Source: Actinomycetota bacterium (lineage in GTDB: Bacteria; Actinomycetota; Acidimicrobiia; Acidimicrobiales; Ilumatobacteraceae). Taken from it: a stretch of 55,796 nt of DNA. The stretch covers positions 1-55,796 of the forward strand of contig WLHL01000006.1 in assembly GCA_009702755.1 (NCBI GenBank), written 5' to 3'. The first letter of the stretch is position 1. Every line of letters begins with the position of its first letter. Positions 42,716 through 50,524 of this stretch are shown one piece after another. Under the pieces are notes generated by a model, which ran no database searches, was not told the DNA's origin, and saw only the letters and a list, made by a program, of their open reading frames with translations. Made by a program: the position numbers and the translations under genes.

Positions 42716-43651
42716 GTGCGCGTGGACCTACGCGTATTTACAGAACCCCAACAAGGCGCCAGCTATGGCCAACTTCTCGCAGTGGCGCAGTGTGCCGAAC
42801 GTGCTGGCTTCAATGCATTCTTCCGCAGTGATCACTACCAAGTCATGGGGACTCATTTCAATGGACTGCCAGGCCCGAGTGATGCATGGATCACACTTGC
42901 TGGCATCGCGCGCGAGACGAGCACGATTCGTCTCGGCACATTGGTGAACTCGGCAACATTTCGTAACCCCGGAGTTCTTGCCATCAGCGTGGCCAATGTT
43001 GACGACATGTCGAATGGTCGCGTTGAGCTTGGCCTCGGCGCCGGATGGTATGGGGTAGAGCACACGTCATACGGAATTCCTTTCCCTGCCCTCGGTGAAC
43101 GATTTGACATTCTCACTGAGCAACTCGAAGTCATCACAGGACTTTGGAATACACCTCTCGGTGAATCCTTCTCGTTCACAGGCAAGCACTACTCGGTGAC
43201 TGATTCCCCTGCTCTCCCCAAGCCGATTCAATCTCCTCCTCCCATCATCGTGGGCGGTGGCGGACCAAAGCGCACACCGATGCTGGCAGCACGATTCGCT
43301 GCAGAATTCAACATGCCCTTTCAAAGTCCAGAGCGCTTCGCTGAACAACGCGACAGAGTGCGTGCGGCGTGCGCGACTATTGGCCGCGACCCAGAAAGCC
43401 TTGTGTACTCAACAGCACAAGTTGTCTGCATTGGTCGCACAGATGCAGAGATTGCACGACGTGCTGCAGCCATTGGCCGCGACGTTGACGAGTTGAAGCA
43501 GAACGGCCTATGCGGCACTCCCGACGAAGCTCTGCAGAAGATTGCTGATTGGGGAAGCCTCGGAGTCTCTCGTTTGTATCTGCAGTTTCTCGACCTCAGC
43601 GACCTCGAGCAGATTGAGCTCATCGGCTCAGAGATCATCCCTCACCTGTAA
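42716..43651 (+). CDS. LLM-class F420-type oxidoreductase
   Basis: This 311-residue TIM-barrel protein belongs to the luciferase-like monooxygenase superfamily, of the subgroup usually annotated as TIGR03560-like F420-dependent enzymes. It shows FFRSDHYQVMG, LGTLVNSATFRNPG, GRVELGLGAGWYGVEH and PIIVGGGGPKRT. It would use F420 or FMN to oxidise or reduce an unknown substrate. The start is GTG 42716, four bases after the SGNH stop. It abuts the convergent uppP gene with no spacing (stops at 43651 and 43652). Confidence 0.9.
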   Translation: MRVDLRVFTEPQQGASYGQLLAVAQCAERAGFNAFFRSDHYQVMGTHFNGLPGPSDAWITLAGIARETSTIRLGTLVNSATFRNPGVLAISVANVDDMSNGRVELGLGAGWYGVEHTSYGIPFPALGERFDILTEQLEVITGLWNTPLGESFSFTGKHYSVTDSPALPKPIQSPPPIIVGGGGPKRTPMLAARFAAEFNMPFQSPERFAEQRDRVRAACATIGRDPESLVYSTAQVVCIGRTDAEIARRAAAIGRDVDELKQNGLCGTPDEALQKIADWGSLGVSRLYLQFLDLSDLEQIELIGSEIIPHL

Positions 43652-44476
43652 CTACAGAACATTGGTGAGCAACAGCACGCCACACACTGCAGCGGCACCA
43701 AGTCGATACCAGCCAAAGATGGCAAGTGACTTGCTGTTGAGATAACCCACCATCCAGCGCACTGCAATGAGCGCTGTGATGAGTGCACAGACGAGACCGA
43801 TCATTGGAGTCATCACACCAAATTTGTCGATCAACTCATCTCCATGTTTCGCAAGATCAAACGCTGTTGCCGCACTTAATGTGACGAGACCAAGAAGAAA
43901 ACTGAACTCAATTGCAGCCGAAAGTGTCAGGCCTACGGCAAGCCCTGCAATCAAGGTGACAAGACTTCGGCTAACTCCCGGCCACAAAGCAATCCCCTGT
44001 GCAATGCCTATCAAGAACGCCATGCGAACTGTGAGTTCATGTAATTCGCTCGTACCACCTCTCGGTACCCAACGAAGCAACACAACGCCACCGACTGCCC
44101 AGGCAATCATCACTGGCACCGGCCCGAACAATGCATCCTTGATTGCGTCACCTGCGAGCACACCCAGAACTGCTGCTGGCATAAACGCAGTAACGAGCGC
44201 AATGAGAGATGACCGCCCATGTGCATCTGACCCCGCAAGACCACGCACCATCGAGAACAGCTGAGTTCGATACAAAAATGCGACCGCAAGAATTGCGCCA
44301 AATTGAATCGCTACCGCATAGGTATCCCCTGCAGTTTTTGAATCACCTGCACCGAAATCAATGAGGTGACCAACAACGAGCAAATGCCCCGTCGAAGACA
44401 CCGGCAAGAACTCAGTGATGCCTTCAACAATTCCCAGAAGGATTGCTTGAGGAATTGACAGCAAGCTAGCGAACAT
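43652..44476 (-). CDS. uppP: Undecaprenyl-diphosphatase (BacA/UppP)
   Basis: This 274-residue multi-pass membrane protein carries the two UppP signatures: EGITEFLPVSSTGH near residue 18 and the PGVSRS motif near residue 170. It dephosphorylates undecaprenyl pyrophosphate (decaprenyl in some actinobacteria) on the outer face of the membrane, recycling the lipid carrier for peptidoglycan and other wall polymers. Its location near Glf, GlfT and LCP genes agrees with active wall-polymer synthesis. It is divergent from the hydroxylase gene. Confidence 0.95.
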   Translation of the reverse strand: MFASLLSIPQAILLGIVEGITEFLPVSSTGHLLVVGHLIDFGAGDSKTAGDTYAVAIQFGAILAVAFLYRTQLFSMVRGLAGSDAHGRSSLIALVTAFMPAAVLGVLAGDAIKDALFGPVPVMIAWAVGGVVLLRWVPRGGTSELHELTVRMAFLIGIAQGIALWPGVSRSLVTLIAGLAVGLTLSAAIEFSFLLGLVTLSAATAFDLAKHGDELIDKFGVMTPMIGLVCALITALIAVRWMVGYLNSKSLAIFGWYRLGAAAVCGVLLLTNVL

Positions 44477-44523
44477 ACGTCCTTAGTCTTTCACTAACTC
44501 GAGGAACAGTATGTTCATCCATC

Positions 44524-44551
44524 GTGACGCCCTACCGGTATTGCATATCTT
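44524..44551 (+). promoter_or_regulatory. Promoter of the hydroxylase gene (GTGACG-N16-TATCTT)
   Basis: A -35-like GTGACG (44524-44529) and a TATCTT -10 (44546-44551) are 16 bases apart. ATG 44558 follows after 6 bases, consistent with a leaderless transcript. Confidence 0.5.
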
Positions 44552-44557
44552 GCAGTT

Positions 44558-45394
44558 ATGAGCGATGCACATATTCAAGAAGTACTACATGAGCATGAAA
44601 GACAGCACCACAATGGAAGGGCCCAGCCGCTACGAGTGACGCAAGTGCACCGAGTTCGCCTCGTCTTCTGGACCGTTGTCATTGTTCTCATTTCTGTTGC
44701 AGCAATGGCATGGGTCTCGACGATGAAGGGTGAATCCTTCCCAAAAGACTTAGGTGCCTTCGCCCTCGGCGTGGCCATCATTCCTTTTCTCGCTTCACCC
44801 ATTGAGTGGTTTGTCCATCGCTTCGTGTATCACCAACCGGTGATCCAAGCTCTCTCTCGTATCTATTCAGTGCACACCGCACATCACTTCGCCTACTTCC
44901 CTACCTGGCGTTACGTCACGGGTGGCTCTGCTCGTCGGCTCACACTGCAATCAGATAGTCGAACCAGCACAGAAACCTTTTGGGGTAACGCTGCAATTCG
45001 AATTGCACACTTCACCTGGTACATGGCATTCGGCGCACTCTTCATGTGGCTACCGGGTTGGATCATCACAAGAGACACTGTTTTTCTCAGTGGTCTCATT
45101 GCTGGGTCCATCGTGGTCTCCAACTTGTTCATCGTTGTTCATGACACGATTCATCGACCAGGAAGTCACTACATTGTCGAGACACAGCCGTGGTTCAACT
45201 TTCTCGACAACCACCACTACATCCATCACGTGTCGCTCGGAGAGAATCTGAACTTCCTCCTGCCGCTGGCAGACCTTCTCTTTGGAACACTGCGTACTCA
45301 ACTCACAGCAGAAGAACTACGCACGCATGGCTCTTTGAAGAGAGCAAAAATGCTTCGATCTGGTGAGGGCGAGCCAGCTCACGTAGCGGCATAG
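44558..45394 (+). CDS. Fatty acid / sterol hydroxylase-family membrane protein
   Basis: This 278-residue protein has several membrane segments and the eight-histidine pattern of the fatty-acid-hydroxylase/sterol-desaturase superfamily: EWFVHRFVYH, HTAHHF, HDTIHRPGSH and NHHYIHH, which bind a di-iron centre. It should hydroxylate or desaturate a lipid at the membrane using O2. Substrate could be a fatty acid, hopanoid or carotenoid. It is a stand-alone gene, with a good leaderless-type promoter. The next downstream gene is a tRNA on the opposite strand. Confidence 0.88.
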   Translation: MSDAHIQEVLHEHERQHHNGRAQPLRVTQVHRVRLVFWTVVIVLISVAAMAWVSTMKGESFPKDLGAFALGVAIIPFLASPIEWFVHRFVYHQPVIQALSRIYSVHTAHHFAYFPTWRYVTGGSARRLTLQSDSRTSTETFWGNAAIRIAHFTWYMAFGALFMWLPGWIITRDTVFLSGLIAGSIVVSNLFIVVHDTIHRPGSHYIVETQPWFNFLDNHHYIHHVSLGENLNFLLPLADLLFGTLRTQLTAEELRTHGSLKRAKMLRSGEGEPAHVAA

Positions 45395-45399
45395 TCAAA

Positions 45400-45475
45400 T
45401 GGCACTCCCAACGGGATTCGAACCCGTGCCGCCACCTTGAGAGGGTGGTGTCCTAGGCCACTAGACGATGGGAGC
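45400..45475 (-). tRNA. tRNA-Glu (anticodon CUC)
   Basis: The minus strand folds into a cloverleaf: acceptor GCTCCCA/TGGGAGT (first pair G-U), the D arm with CTAGTGGCCTAGG, anticodon stem CCACC/GGTGG with loop CTCTCAA (CUC), and T-arm GGGTTCGAATCCC. The 3' CCA is encoded (45400-45402). The sequence TAGATT about 14 bases upstream may be the -10 of its own promoter. Confidence 0.96.
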
Positions 45476-45522
45476 CTGTAGCGCACTCAAATCTACCTGC
45501 GGTCTGCGCAGAGACACTCGGG

Positions 45523-45555
45523 GAAAGAAAAAGACCCCCACACTGCGGAGGTCTT
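45523..45555 (-). terminator. Intrinsic terminator between tRNA-Gln and tRNA-Glu
   Basis: On the minus strand the stem AAGACC/GGTCTT (plus two inner G-C pairs around a mismatch) is followed by TTTTCTTTC. It lies downstream of tRNA-Gln and upstream of tRNA-Glu, so it should end the gltX-ydcF-tRNA-Gln transcript. Confidence 0.7.
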
Positions 45556-45579
45556 CACACACATTTGTGCTTGATTTTG

Positions 45580-45651
45580 TTGGGGAACAAGGACTCGAAC
45601 CCTGAATAACAGTACCAGAAACTGCTGTGTTGCCAATTACACCATTCCCCA
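45580..45651 (-). tRNA. tRNA-Gln (anticodon CUG)
   Basis: The minus strand gives acceptor TGGGGAA/TTCCCCA, D arm GTGTAATTGGCAAC, anticodon loop TTCTGGT (CUG), and T-arm AGGGTTCGAGTCCTT, with discriminator A. The 3' CCA is not encoded. The U1-A72 pair is typical of tRNA-Gln. It lies downstream of gltX and ydcF on the same strand. Confidence 0.95.
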
Positions 45652-45703
45652 GTGCGTTGCCCATGCTAGCGAGCAGATATCGGGCTCACCACAGATGAAT
45701 TCG

Positions 45704-46321
45704 TCAACCGGTGATGGACAACAGTCGGTCGAAGCCGATGATCCGCCCGAGGCCCACCCCGATGGTCTCCTTGGCATATTTGCCCCACGCACGCTGCGCA
45801 CCCTGCAGTGGGCTCGTGGCGGTCGCAGATGCTCGCGATTGGACTCCGAGCTCGCGTAGCGAGAGCAAGCACCTCTGCATGTGCCAACGATCAGTGGAGA
45901 CAAGTACCGATGAGATGTTGTTCTGACGAAGAACTGGGGCAAGAGAACTCAAAGACTCCCATGTTGAACGTCCGACATCTTCACGAATGATTACCGATTG
46001 TGGCACTCCTCGATCCGTCAGCCATCGACGCGATGCAGCCGCTTCTGTGAATCGATCACCGGGAATCTTTCCCCCTGTGACCGCAATGACTTTGACACGA
46101 CCTTGCTTGTACAAATCAAGAGCGTGCTGTAAGCGCGATTCCAGCACGGGCGACGGAGTTCCGTCATATTGCGCTGCGCCCATCACCACAACAGCATCTG
46201 CGGTTTCGCCATTGTCTGTATTCCCGACAGACACTATTGAGACAAATGTGATCAATGCGTAAAGACACATTGCAACGACAACTGCACTTGCAACGCGAAA
46301 AGACGACCTGATGAATGTCAT
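45704..46321 (-). CDS. YdcF-like (DUF218) membrane protein
   Basis: This 205-residue protein has one N-terminal membrane helix followed by a DUF218 domain: ADAVVVMGAAQYDGTPSPVLESRLQHAL, VIAVTGGK and STDRWHMQRC. Family members include YdcF, SanA and ElyC, which act in envelope maintenance; the biochemical reaction is not known. It follows gltX after 3 bases on the same strand and precedes tRNA-Gln, so it is probably part of that transcript. Confidence 0.9.
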   Translation of the reverse strand: MTFIRSSFRVASAVVVAMCLYALITFVSIVSVGNTDNGETADAVVVMGAAQYDGTPSPVLESRLQHALDLYKQGRVKVIAVTGGKIPGDRFTEAAASRRWLTDRGVPQSVIIREDVGRSTWESLSSLAPVLRQNNISSVLVSTDRWHMQRCLLSLRELGVQSRASATATSPLQGAQRAWGKYAKETIGVGLGRIIGFDRLLSITG

Positions 46322-46324
46322 GAA

Positions 46325-47728
46325 CTAGCCGATGCGAGTGATTGCCGCTTGCAAACGACGAAGGGTCTCTTCACGACCGAGAACTTCAATGCTCTCAAAC
46401 AACGGAGGACCCACGGTTCGTCCGGTGATCGCAACTCGGATGGGCGCTTGTGTTTTGCCCAGTTTTAAACCGTTCGCCTCTGTCCAAGATTCCAATGCTG
46501 ACTTCAGTGCATCGTGGTTCCACTCACACGATGTGATGGCACCGGCGTAATCACGCAACACATTGATTGCGAAATCTGAGCCCATCGTCTTGGTCCATGC
46601 GTCCTCGTCAATGACGGGATTCTCTAAGAATACGAAGTCCACCATTGCTGGAACTTCTGACAGAGTCACAACACGTGTCTGCACCAACAATGCAAGTTGT
46701 GCGAATACCTCAGGATTGAATCTTTCGGCTGGCCACGGCGCATTCTCTAAATGCGGAGCACATCCAGCGATGAATTCATCAAGGCTCATTGCGCGAACAT
46801 AGTCACCGTTAAAGCTGTTCAGTTTCTTGATGTCAAAGAACGCCGGTGAATGGTTGACGTCTTCCAAACGGAACTCATCAACAATGTGCTGCCACGGAAC
46901 TATCTCTGTGTCCCCTGCTGGAGCCCACCCGAGCGTCATCAAGTAGTTCACCATCGCATCAGGCAGGATTCCCTCTTCGCGATACTGCTCAAGGGCAACC
47001 TTGTCGCGACGCTTTGACAATTTCTTGCGCTGCTCATTCACCAAAACCGGTACATGAGCCCAGATAGGTGGAGTGTGTCCCAGCGCATCCCAAATCATCT
47101 GTTGCTTCGGCGTGTTCGGAAGATGCTCTTCTGCACGAACAACGTTCGACACTTTCATTTCGATGTCATCGACAACATTTGCAAGCAAGAACATGGGGCT
47201 TCCATTGCTCCGCAACAACACAAAGTCTTCGATGGTGTCATTGGAGAATTCCACTTGACCGCGCACGAGGTCTTGCACGATTGTCTGGCCTGCAGGCACA
47301 CGGAAGCGAAGAACCTGCCCGGGGCCACCTGTCAGTCCACGATCACGTGAGTAGCCGTCGTAACCCTGCTTGCCCGTTTCTTTGGAACGCGCCTGAATCT
47401 GGTCTGCAGTGAGGTCACACCAATAGGCATTGCCTTGTTCAAAAAGCTTGTGAGCCGCTGCCACGTGAAGCGCAGCATTCTGGCTTTGGAAGTACGGACC
47501 CTCGAACTGCGGATGCGTTGAATCAATCCCCAGCCACGCCAAAGCATCGATGATGCCTTGTGTCCACTCAGGGCTATTGCGGGACTCATCGGTGTCCTCA
47601 ATACGAAGAACAAAAGTGCCACCAGTGCGAAGAGTGAGCGCCCAGTTGTACAAAGCAGTGCGAGCACCACCCACGTGGAAGAAGCCAGTGGGCGAAGGGG
47701 CGAAACGGTAGCGAGGGGCGTCAGACAT
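46325..47728 (-). CDS. gltX: Glutamyl-tRNA synthetase
   Basis: This 467-residue class I synthetase has the HIGH-like motif as [10 protein letters not shown], the RIEDTD segment and the KMSKS-like KLSKRRD, with a C-terminal helical anticodon-binding region. It charges tRNA-Glu. In bacteria without GlnRS it also mischarges tRNA-Gln for later amidation by GatCAB. Both cognate tRNA genes lie just downstream on the same strand. A TAGCCT hexamer is 8 bases before the ATG, and GAAGG could be a ribosome binding site. Confidence 0.95.
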   Translation of the reverse strand: MSDAPRYRFAPSPTGFFHVGGARTALYNWALTLRTGGTFVLRIEDTDESRNSPEWTQGIIDALAWLGIDSTHPQFEGPYFQSQNAALHVAAAHKLFEQGNAYWCDLTADQIQARSKETGKQGYDGYSRDRGLTGGPGQVLRFRVPAGQTIVQDLVRGQVEFSNDTIEDFVLLRSNGSPMFLLANVVDDIEMKVSNVVRAEEHLPNTPKQQMIWDALGHTPPIWAHVPVLVNEQRKKLSKRRDKVALEQYREEGILPDAMVNYLMTLGWAPAGDTEIVPWQHIVDEFRLEDVNHSPAFFDIKKLNSFNGDYVRAMSLDEFIAGCAPHLENAPWPAERFNPEVFAQLALLVQTRVVTLSEVPAMVDFVFLENPVIDEDAWTKTMGSDFAINVLRDYAGAITSCEWNHDALKSALESWTEANGLKLGKTQAPIRVAITGRTVGPPLFESIEVLGREETLRRLQAAITRIG

Positions 47729-47772
47729 GTGCCTTCAGGCTACTTGTGCCCTCGCTGGTCAAGCGTGACAGA

Positions 47773-47778
47773 TAGCGT
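47773..47778 (+). promoter_or_regulatory. Putative -10 element (TAGCGT) of the DUF2237 gene
   Basis: TAGCGT lies 7 bases before ATG 47786 and no ribosome binding site is visible, which fits leaderless transcription and supports this start over GTG 47777. Confidence 0.45.
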
Positions 47779-47785
47779 GAACCAC

Positions 47786-48169
47786 ATGGACGGATTCACG
47801 CAAACAGACCAAGTCAACGTTTTGGGTGAGCCTTTACAGACATGTTGCACATCTCCGATGACAGGCTTCTATCGCACAGGCTGTTGTGAAGTGGGTGGCG
47901 ATGACACAGGCGTACATGCAGTCTGCGCGATTATGACCGATGCATTTCTCGAGTTCTCTAAGAACGCCGGTAACGACCTGTCAACCCCGATGCCCCAGTT
48001 CGGATTCGCTGGCCTCAAGGCTGGGGACCAATGGTGTTTGTGCGCGCCACGCTGGCAAGAGGCATACGAAGCAGGCAAAGCACCACAGGTGAAACTGCGC
48101 AGCACGCATATTGCGGCTAGTGAGTTTTGCGACATGGACGCATTGCGAGCCCATGCCATTGATCTCTAA
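47786..48169 (+). CDS. DUF2237-family protein
   Basis: From ATG 47786 the protein has 127 residues and the conserved DUF2237 layout: NVLGEPLQTCC near the N-terminus, SPMTGFYRTGCC, GVHAVCAIMTDAFLEFSK, and GDQWCLCAPRW. Six or seven conserved cysteines suggest metal or cofactor binding, but the family has no established function. A longer frame runs upstream to 47558 but is antisense to gltX. The stop abuts the convergent acyl-CoA dehydrogenase stop at 48170. Confidence 0.9.
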   Translation: MDGFTQTDQVNVLGEPLQTCCTSPMTGFYRTGCCEVGGDDTGVHAVCAIMTDAFLEFSKNAGNDLSTPMPQFGFAGLKAGDQWCLCAPRWQEAYEAGKAPQVKLRSTHIAASEFCDMDALRAHAIDL

Positions 48170-49954
48170 TTAGAACGAGAGTGCTTCTTCAGTAAACGAC
48201 ATCAGCAATGCGTCGTCACCCATGACTGCGCCACTGAGACCGTGCACAGCAGGAAGCAATTGTTCGCAGAAGAAGCGAGCGGTGTTGATCTTTGCGCTCT
48301 TTTCATCTTCAGACAAATCTGAATGAAGAGCGATGTGCGCAGACTTTGCCATCACGTAGCCGCCAACAAGCGTTGACAATTGACGAAGGTATGGAGTTGC
48401 ACCTGAGAGCACTGCAACTTGGTTCGTGGCATTTTCAAAGAACCAGTTCGTTGTTCCACGCACTGCTGTCACTGCTGACTTCAGCTCGGCAGCTGATGCA
48501 AGGAGTTCAGGATGCTTCAGCAACTTGTCGTGCATGGCATCCATCTCGTCGAACAAGCCAAGGACGACTGCGCCGCCCTTCATTCCTAACTTGCGGCCCA
48601 CAAGGTCCATCGCTTGGATGCCATTGGTTCCCTCATAGATAGTCGTGATTCGAGCATCGCGATAATGCTGCGCAACACCGGTCTCCTCAATGAATCCCAT
48701 ACCGCCGTGAATCTGCACTGCCATTCCAGTGAGTTCAACGCTCATGTCGGTTCCCCACCCCTTCGAAATGGGTGTCAACAGCGCAGCAATGTCAGAAGCT
48801 TTTTCACGTTCCGCAGCATCAGTGTGATGTGCTGCGATATCGAGACATGCAGCGTTCCAGTAGATGATGCGACGAAGTGCTTCAATCGTGCTCTTCATCG
48901 TCACCAACATGCGCTTCACATCGGGGTGAAGAATGATAGAAGAACTCTCTCCCGCAGGAGCCCCTGGCGCACGGCCTTGCTTGCGCAGCACGGCATATTC
49001 CACTGATTGCTGATACGCGCGCTCGATGAGAGCCATACCTTCAAGGCCAACGCCAAGACGTGCTTGATTCATCATGGTGAACATGTAGGACATGCCGTGA
49101 TTCTCTTCACCGATGAGATAGCCCACCGCGCCACCTTCGTCACCAAACGACAACACACACGTGGGGCTTGCCTTGATGCCGGTCTTGTGCTCGATGCTCA
49201 CACACTTCACGTCATTGCGCGCACCAAGAGAGCCGTCAGTATTCAAGACGTACTTTGGAACAATGAAACATGAGATTCCTTTTGTTCCCGCAGGTGCATC
49301 GGGCGTGCGAGCCAACACCAAGTGAATGATGTTGTCGGCCATGTCATGCTCGCCAAAGGTGATGTAGATCTTTGTTCCTGAAATGAGATACGTGCCGTCT
49401 GATTGCTTCGTTGCTTTCGTACGCACTGCTCCCACATCTGAGCCAGCATCTGGCTCTGTGAGGTTCATCGTTCCTGTCCATTCGCCAGAAATCATCTTTG
49501 GCAGGTATGTCATCTTCTGAATCTCATCGCCGTGATGCATGATCGCATCAATCGCACCTTGGGTTAACAGTGGCGCCATCGTGAGCGCCATATTCGAAGA
49601 GTTCATGATCTCTTGAATCGCGATATTGACAAGCCAAGGGAATCCACCGCCGCCAAAACCCTGATCAAAGCCCACAGCACCCCAGCCAGCGTCTACGTAT
49701 GCCTGATAGGCCTCTTTGAAACCGTCAGGTGTTGTCACTGTTCCATCTGCATTGCGATGCGAACCAACAGTGTCACCCAACTTATTCAGTGGAGAGAACC
49801 GCTCTTCAAAGAAACGTGCTGCTTCAGAGAGAAGATCGCCGACCATTGATGCGTCAACATCAGCAAACTTTGGAAGCGATGTGATATCGCTCAAGCCGCA
49901 AAAGCGATTCAGAACGAAATCGATATCACCAAGCGGTGCATTGTAAATAGTCAT
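48170..49954 (-). CDS. Acyl-CoA dehydrogenase, large type (about 600 aa)
   Basis: From ATG 49954 the protein has 594 residues. It shows the long-type ACAD layout: an N-terminal extension (about 1-75), the core with NLTEPDAGSDVGAV and FAD-contacting GGMGF, the catalytic Glu in TTIYEGTNGIQA, and a C-terminal extra domain of about 130 residues. Long ACADs of this group resemble FadE5/AcdA-type broad-range enzymes and act on fatty acyl-CoAs. The ATG overlaps the stop of the preceding hypothetical gene (ATGA). It is the last gene of the putative cimA transcript. Confidence 0.93.
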   Translation of the reverse strand: MTIYNAPLGDIDFVLNRFCGLSDITSLPKFADVDASMVGDLLSEAARFFEERFSPLNKLGDTVGSHRNADGTVTTPDGFKEAYQAYVDAGWGAVGFDQGFGGGGFPWLVNIAIQEIMNSSNMALTMAPLLTQGAIDAIMHHGDEIQKMTYLPKMISGEWTGTMNLTEPDAGSDVGAVRTKATKQSDGTYLISGTKIYITFGEHDMADNIIHLVLARTPDAPAGTKGISCFIVPKYVLNTDGSLGARNDVKCVSIEHKTGIKASPTCVLSFGDEGGAVGYLIGEENHGMSYMFTMMNQARLGVGLEGMALIERAYQQSVEYAVLRKQGRAPGAPAGESSSIILHPDVKRMLVTMKSTIEALRRIIYWNAACLDIAAHHTDAAEREKASDIAALLTPISKGWGTDMSVELTGMAVQIHGGMGFIEETGVAQHYRDARITTIYEGTNGIQAMDLVGRKLGMKGGAVVLGLFDEMDAMHDKLLKHPELLASAAELKSAVTAVRGTTNWFFENATNQVAVLSGATPYLRQLSTLVGGYVMAKSAHIALHSDLSEDEKSAKINTARFFCEQLLPAVHGLSGAVMGDDALLMSFTEEALSF

Positions 49955-50478
49955 TGTGCATACCCCGTGAGTGCGCGCCACTGTGTGGCGAACTGTGCTG
50001 CGACTTCGTCAGGCGACAGACGTAACGTTGATTCTGGAATCATGTCGGCAATTGCTCGACCCTCTTTGTAATGGTGGACATGTCCAACACCGATAAAGAG
50101 TTCTTTTCGTACTGCGACTAAATCTGCAGGTGGCGCATCGGAGAGAAATCCCCAGAGCGCAAGTGCGAGGTTGAGGTCATAGACAGACGGTGCCCGACCG
50201 AACATCGATGCGCGACGCAGGGCAATCAGCGAACAGCCACGAAGAGCATCATCAATGCTTTCTCCTGCCGACACACGAACACGTCCTTCAGCACGACGCG
50301 CCAACGTGATGATGTAGCCCTGATCTGGACCCTGATATCCGAGTCGATCACCTGCAGGTTGACGGCCTTCGATCTCACCAGGACGGCCAGGCTGCCAACC
50401 GTCGGGTACGACATCGGGTGACTCGTAATAACGAACTGGTTCTACCGGTGGAACAGGGGCGAATCGGGGTGCTGCCAT
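49951..50478 (-). CDS. Conserved hypothetical protein (175 aa)
   Basis: I cannot name a family. The N-terminus is proline-rich (RFAPVPPVEPVRYYESP) with PGEIEGRQPAGDRLGYQGPDQG, then a helical region with DALRGCSLIALRRASMFGRAPSVYDLNLAL and GHVHHYKEGRAIAD, perhaps a metal-binding HVHH. I recall related actinobacterial proteins of unknown function with the same LGxQGPDQG pattern, but cannot check. It is 46 bases downstream of cimA and coupled by ATGA to the acyl-CoA dehydrogenase, suggesting co-regulation. TAGAGT is 8 bases upstream of the ATG, so a separate promoter is possible. Confidence 0.85.
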   Translation of the reverse strand: MAAPRFAPVPPVEPVRYYESPDVVPDGWQPGRPGEIEGRQPAGDRLGYQGPDQGYIITLARRAEGRVRVSAGESIDDALRGCSLIALRRASMFGRAPSVYDLNLALALWGFLSDAPPADLVAVRKELFIGVGHVHHYKEGRAIADMIPESTLRLSPDEVAAQFATQWRALTGYAQ

Positions 50479-50524
50479 AAGAAGAAACTCTACGCCGACT
50501 AGCCCTCTTCAGAGGAAGAACTCG

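Noticed and set aside
45461-45664. A 67-aa minus-strand ORF over the tRNA region
   Set aside because: It is a translation of tRNA-Gln and the terminator region; the cloverleaf folds explain the sequence.
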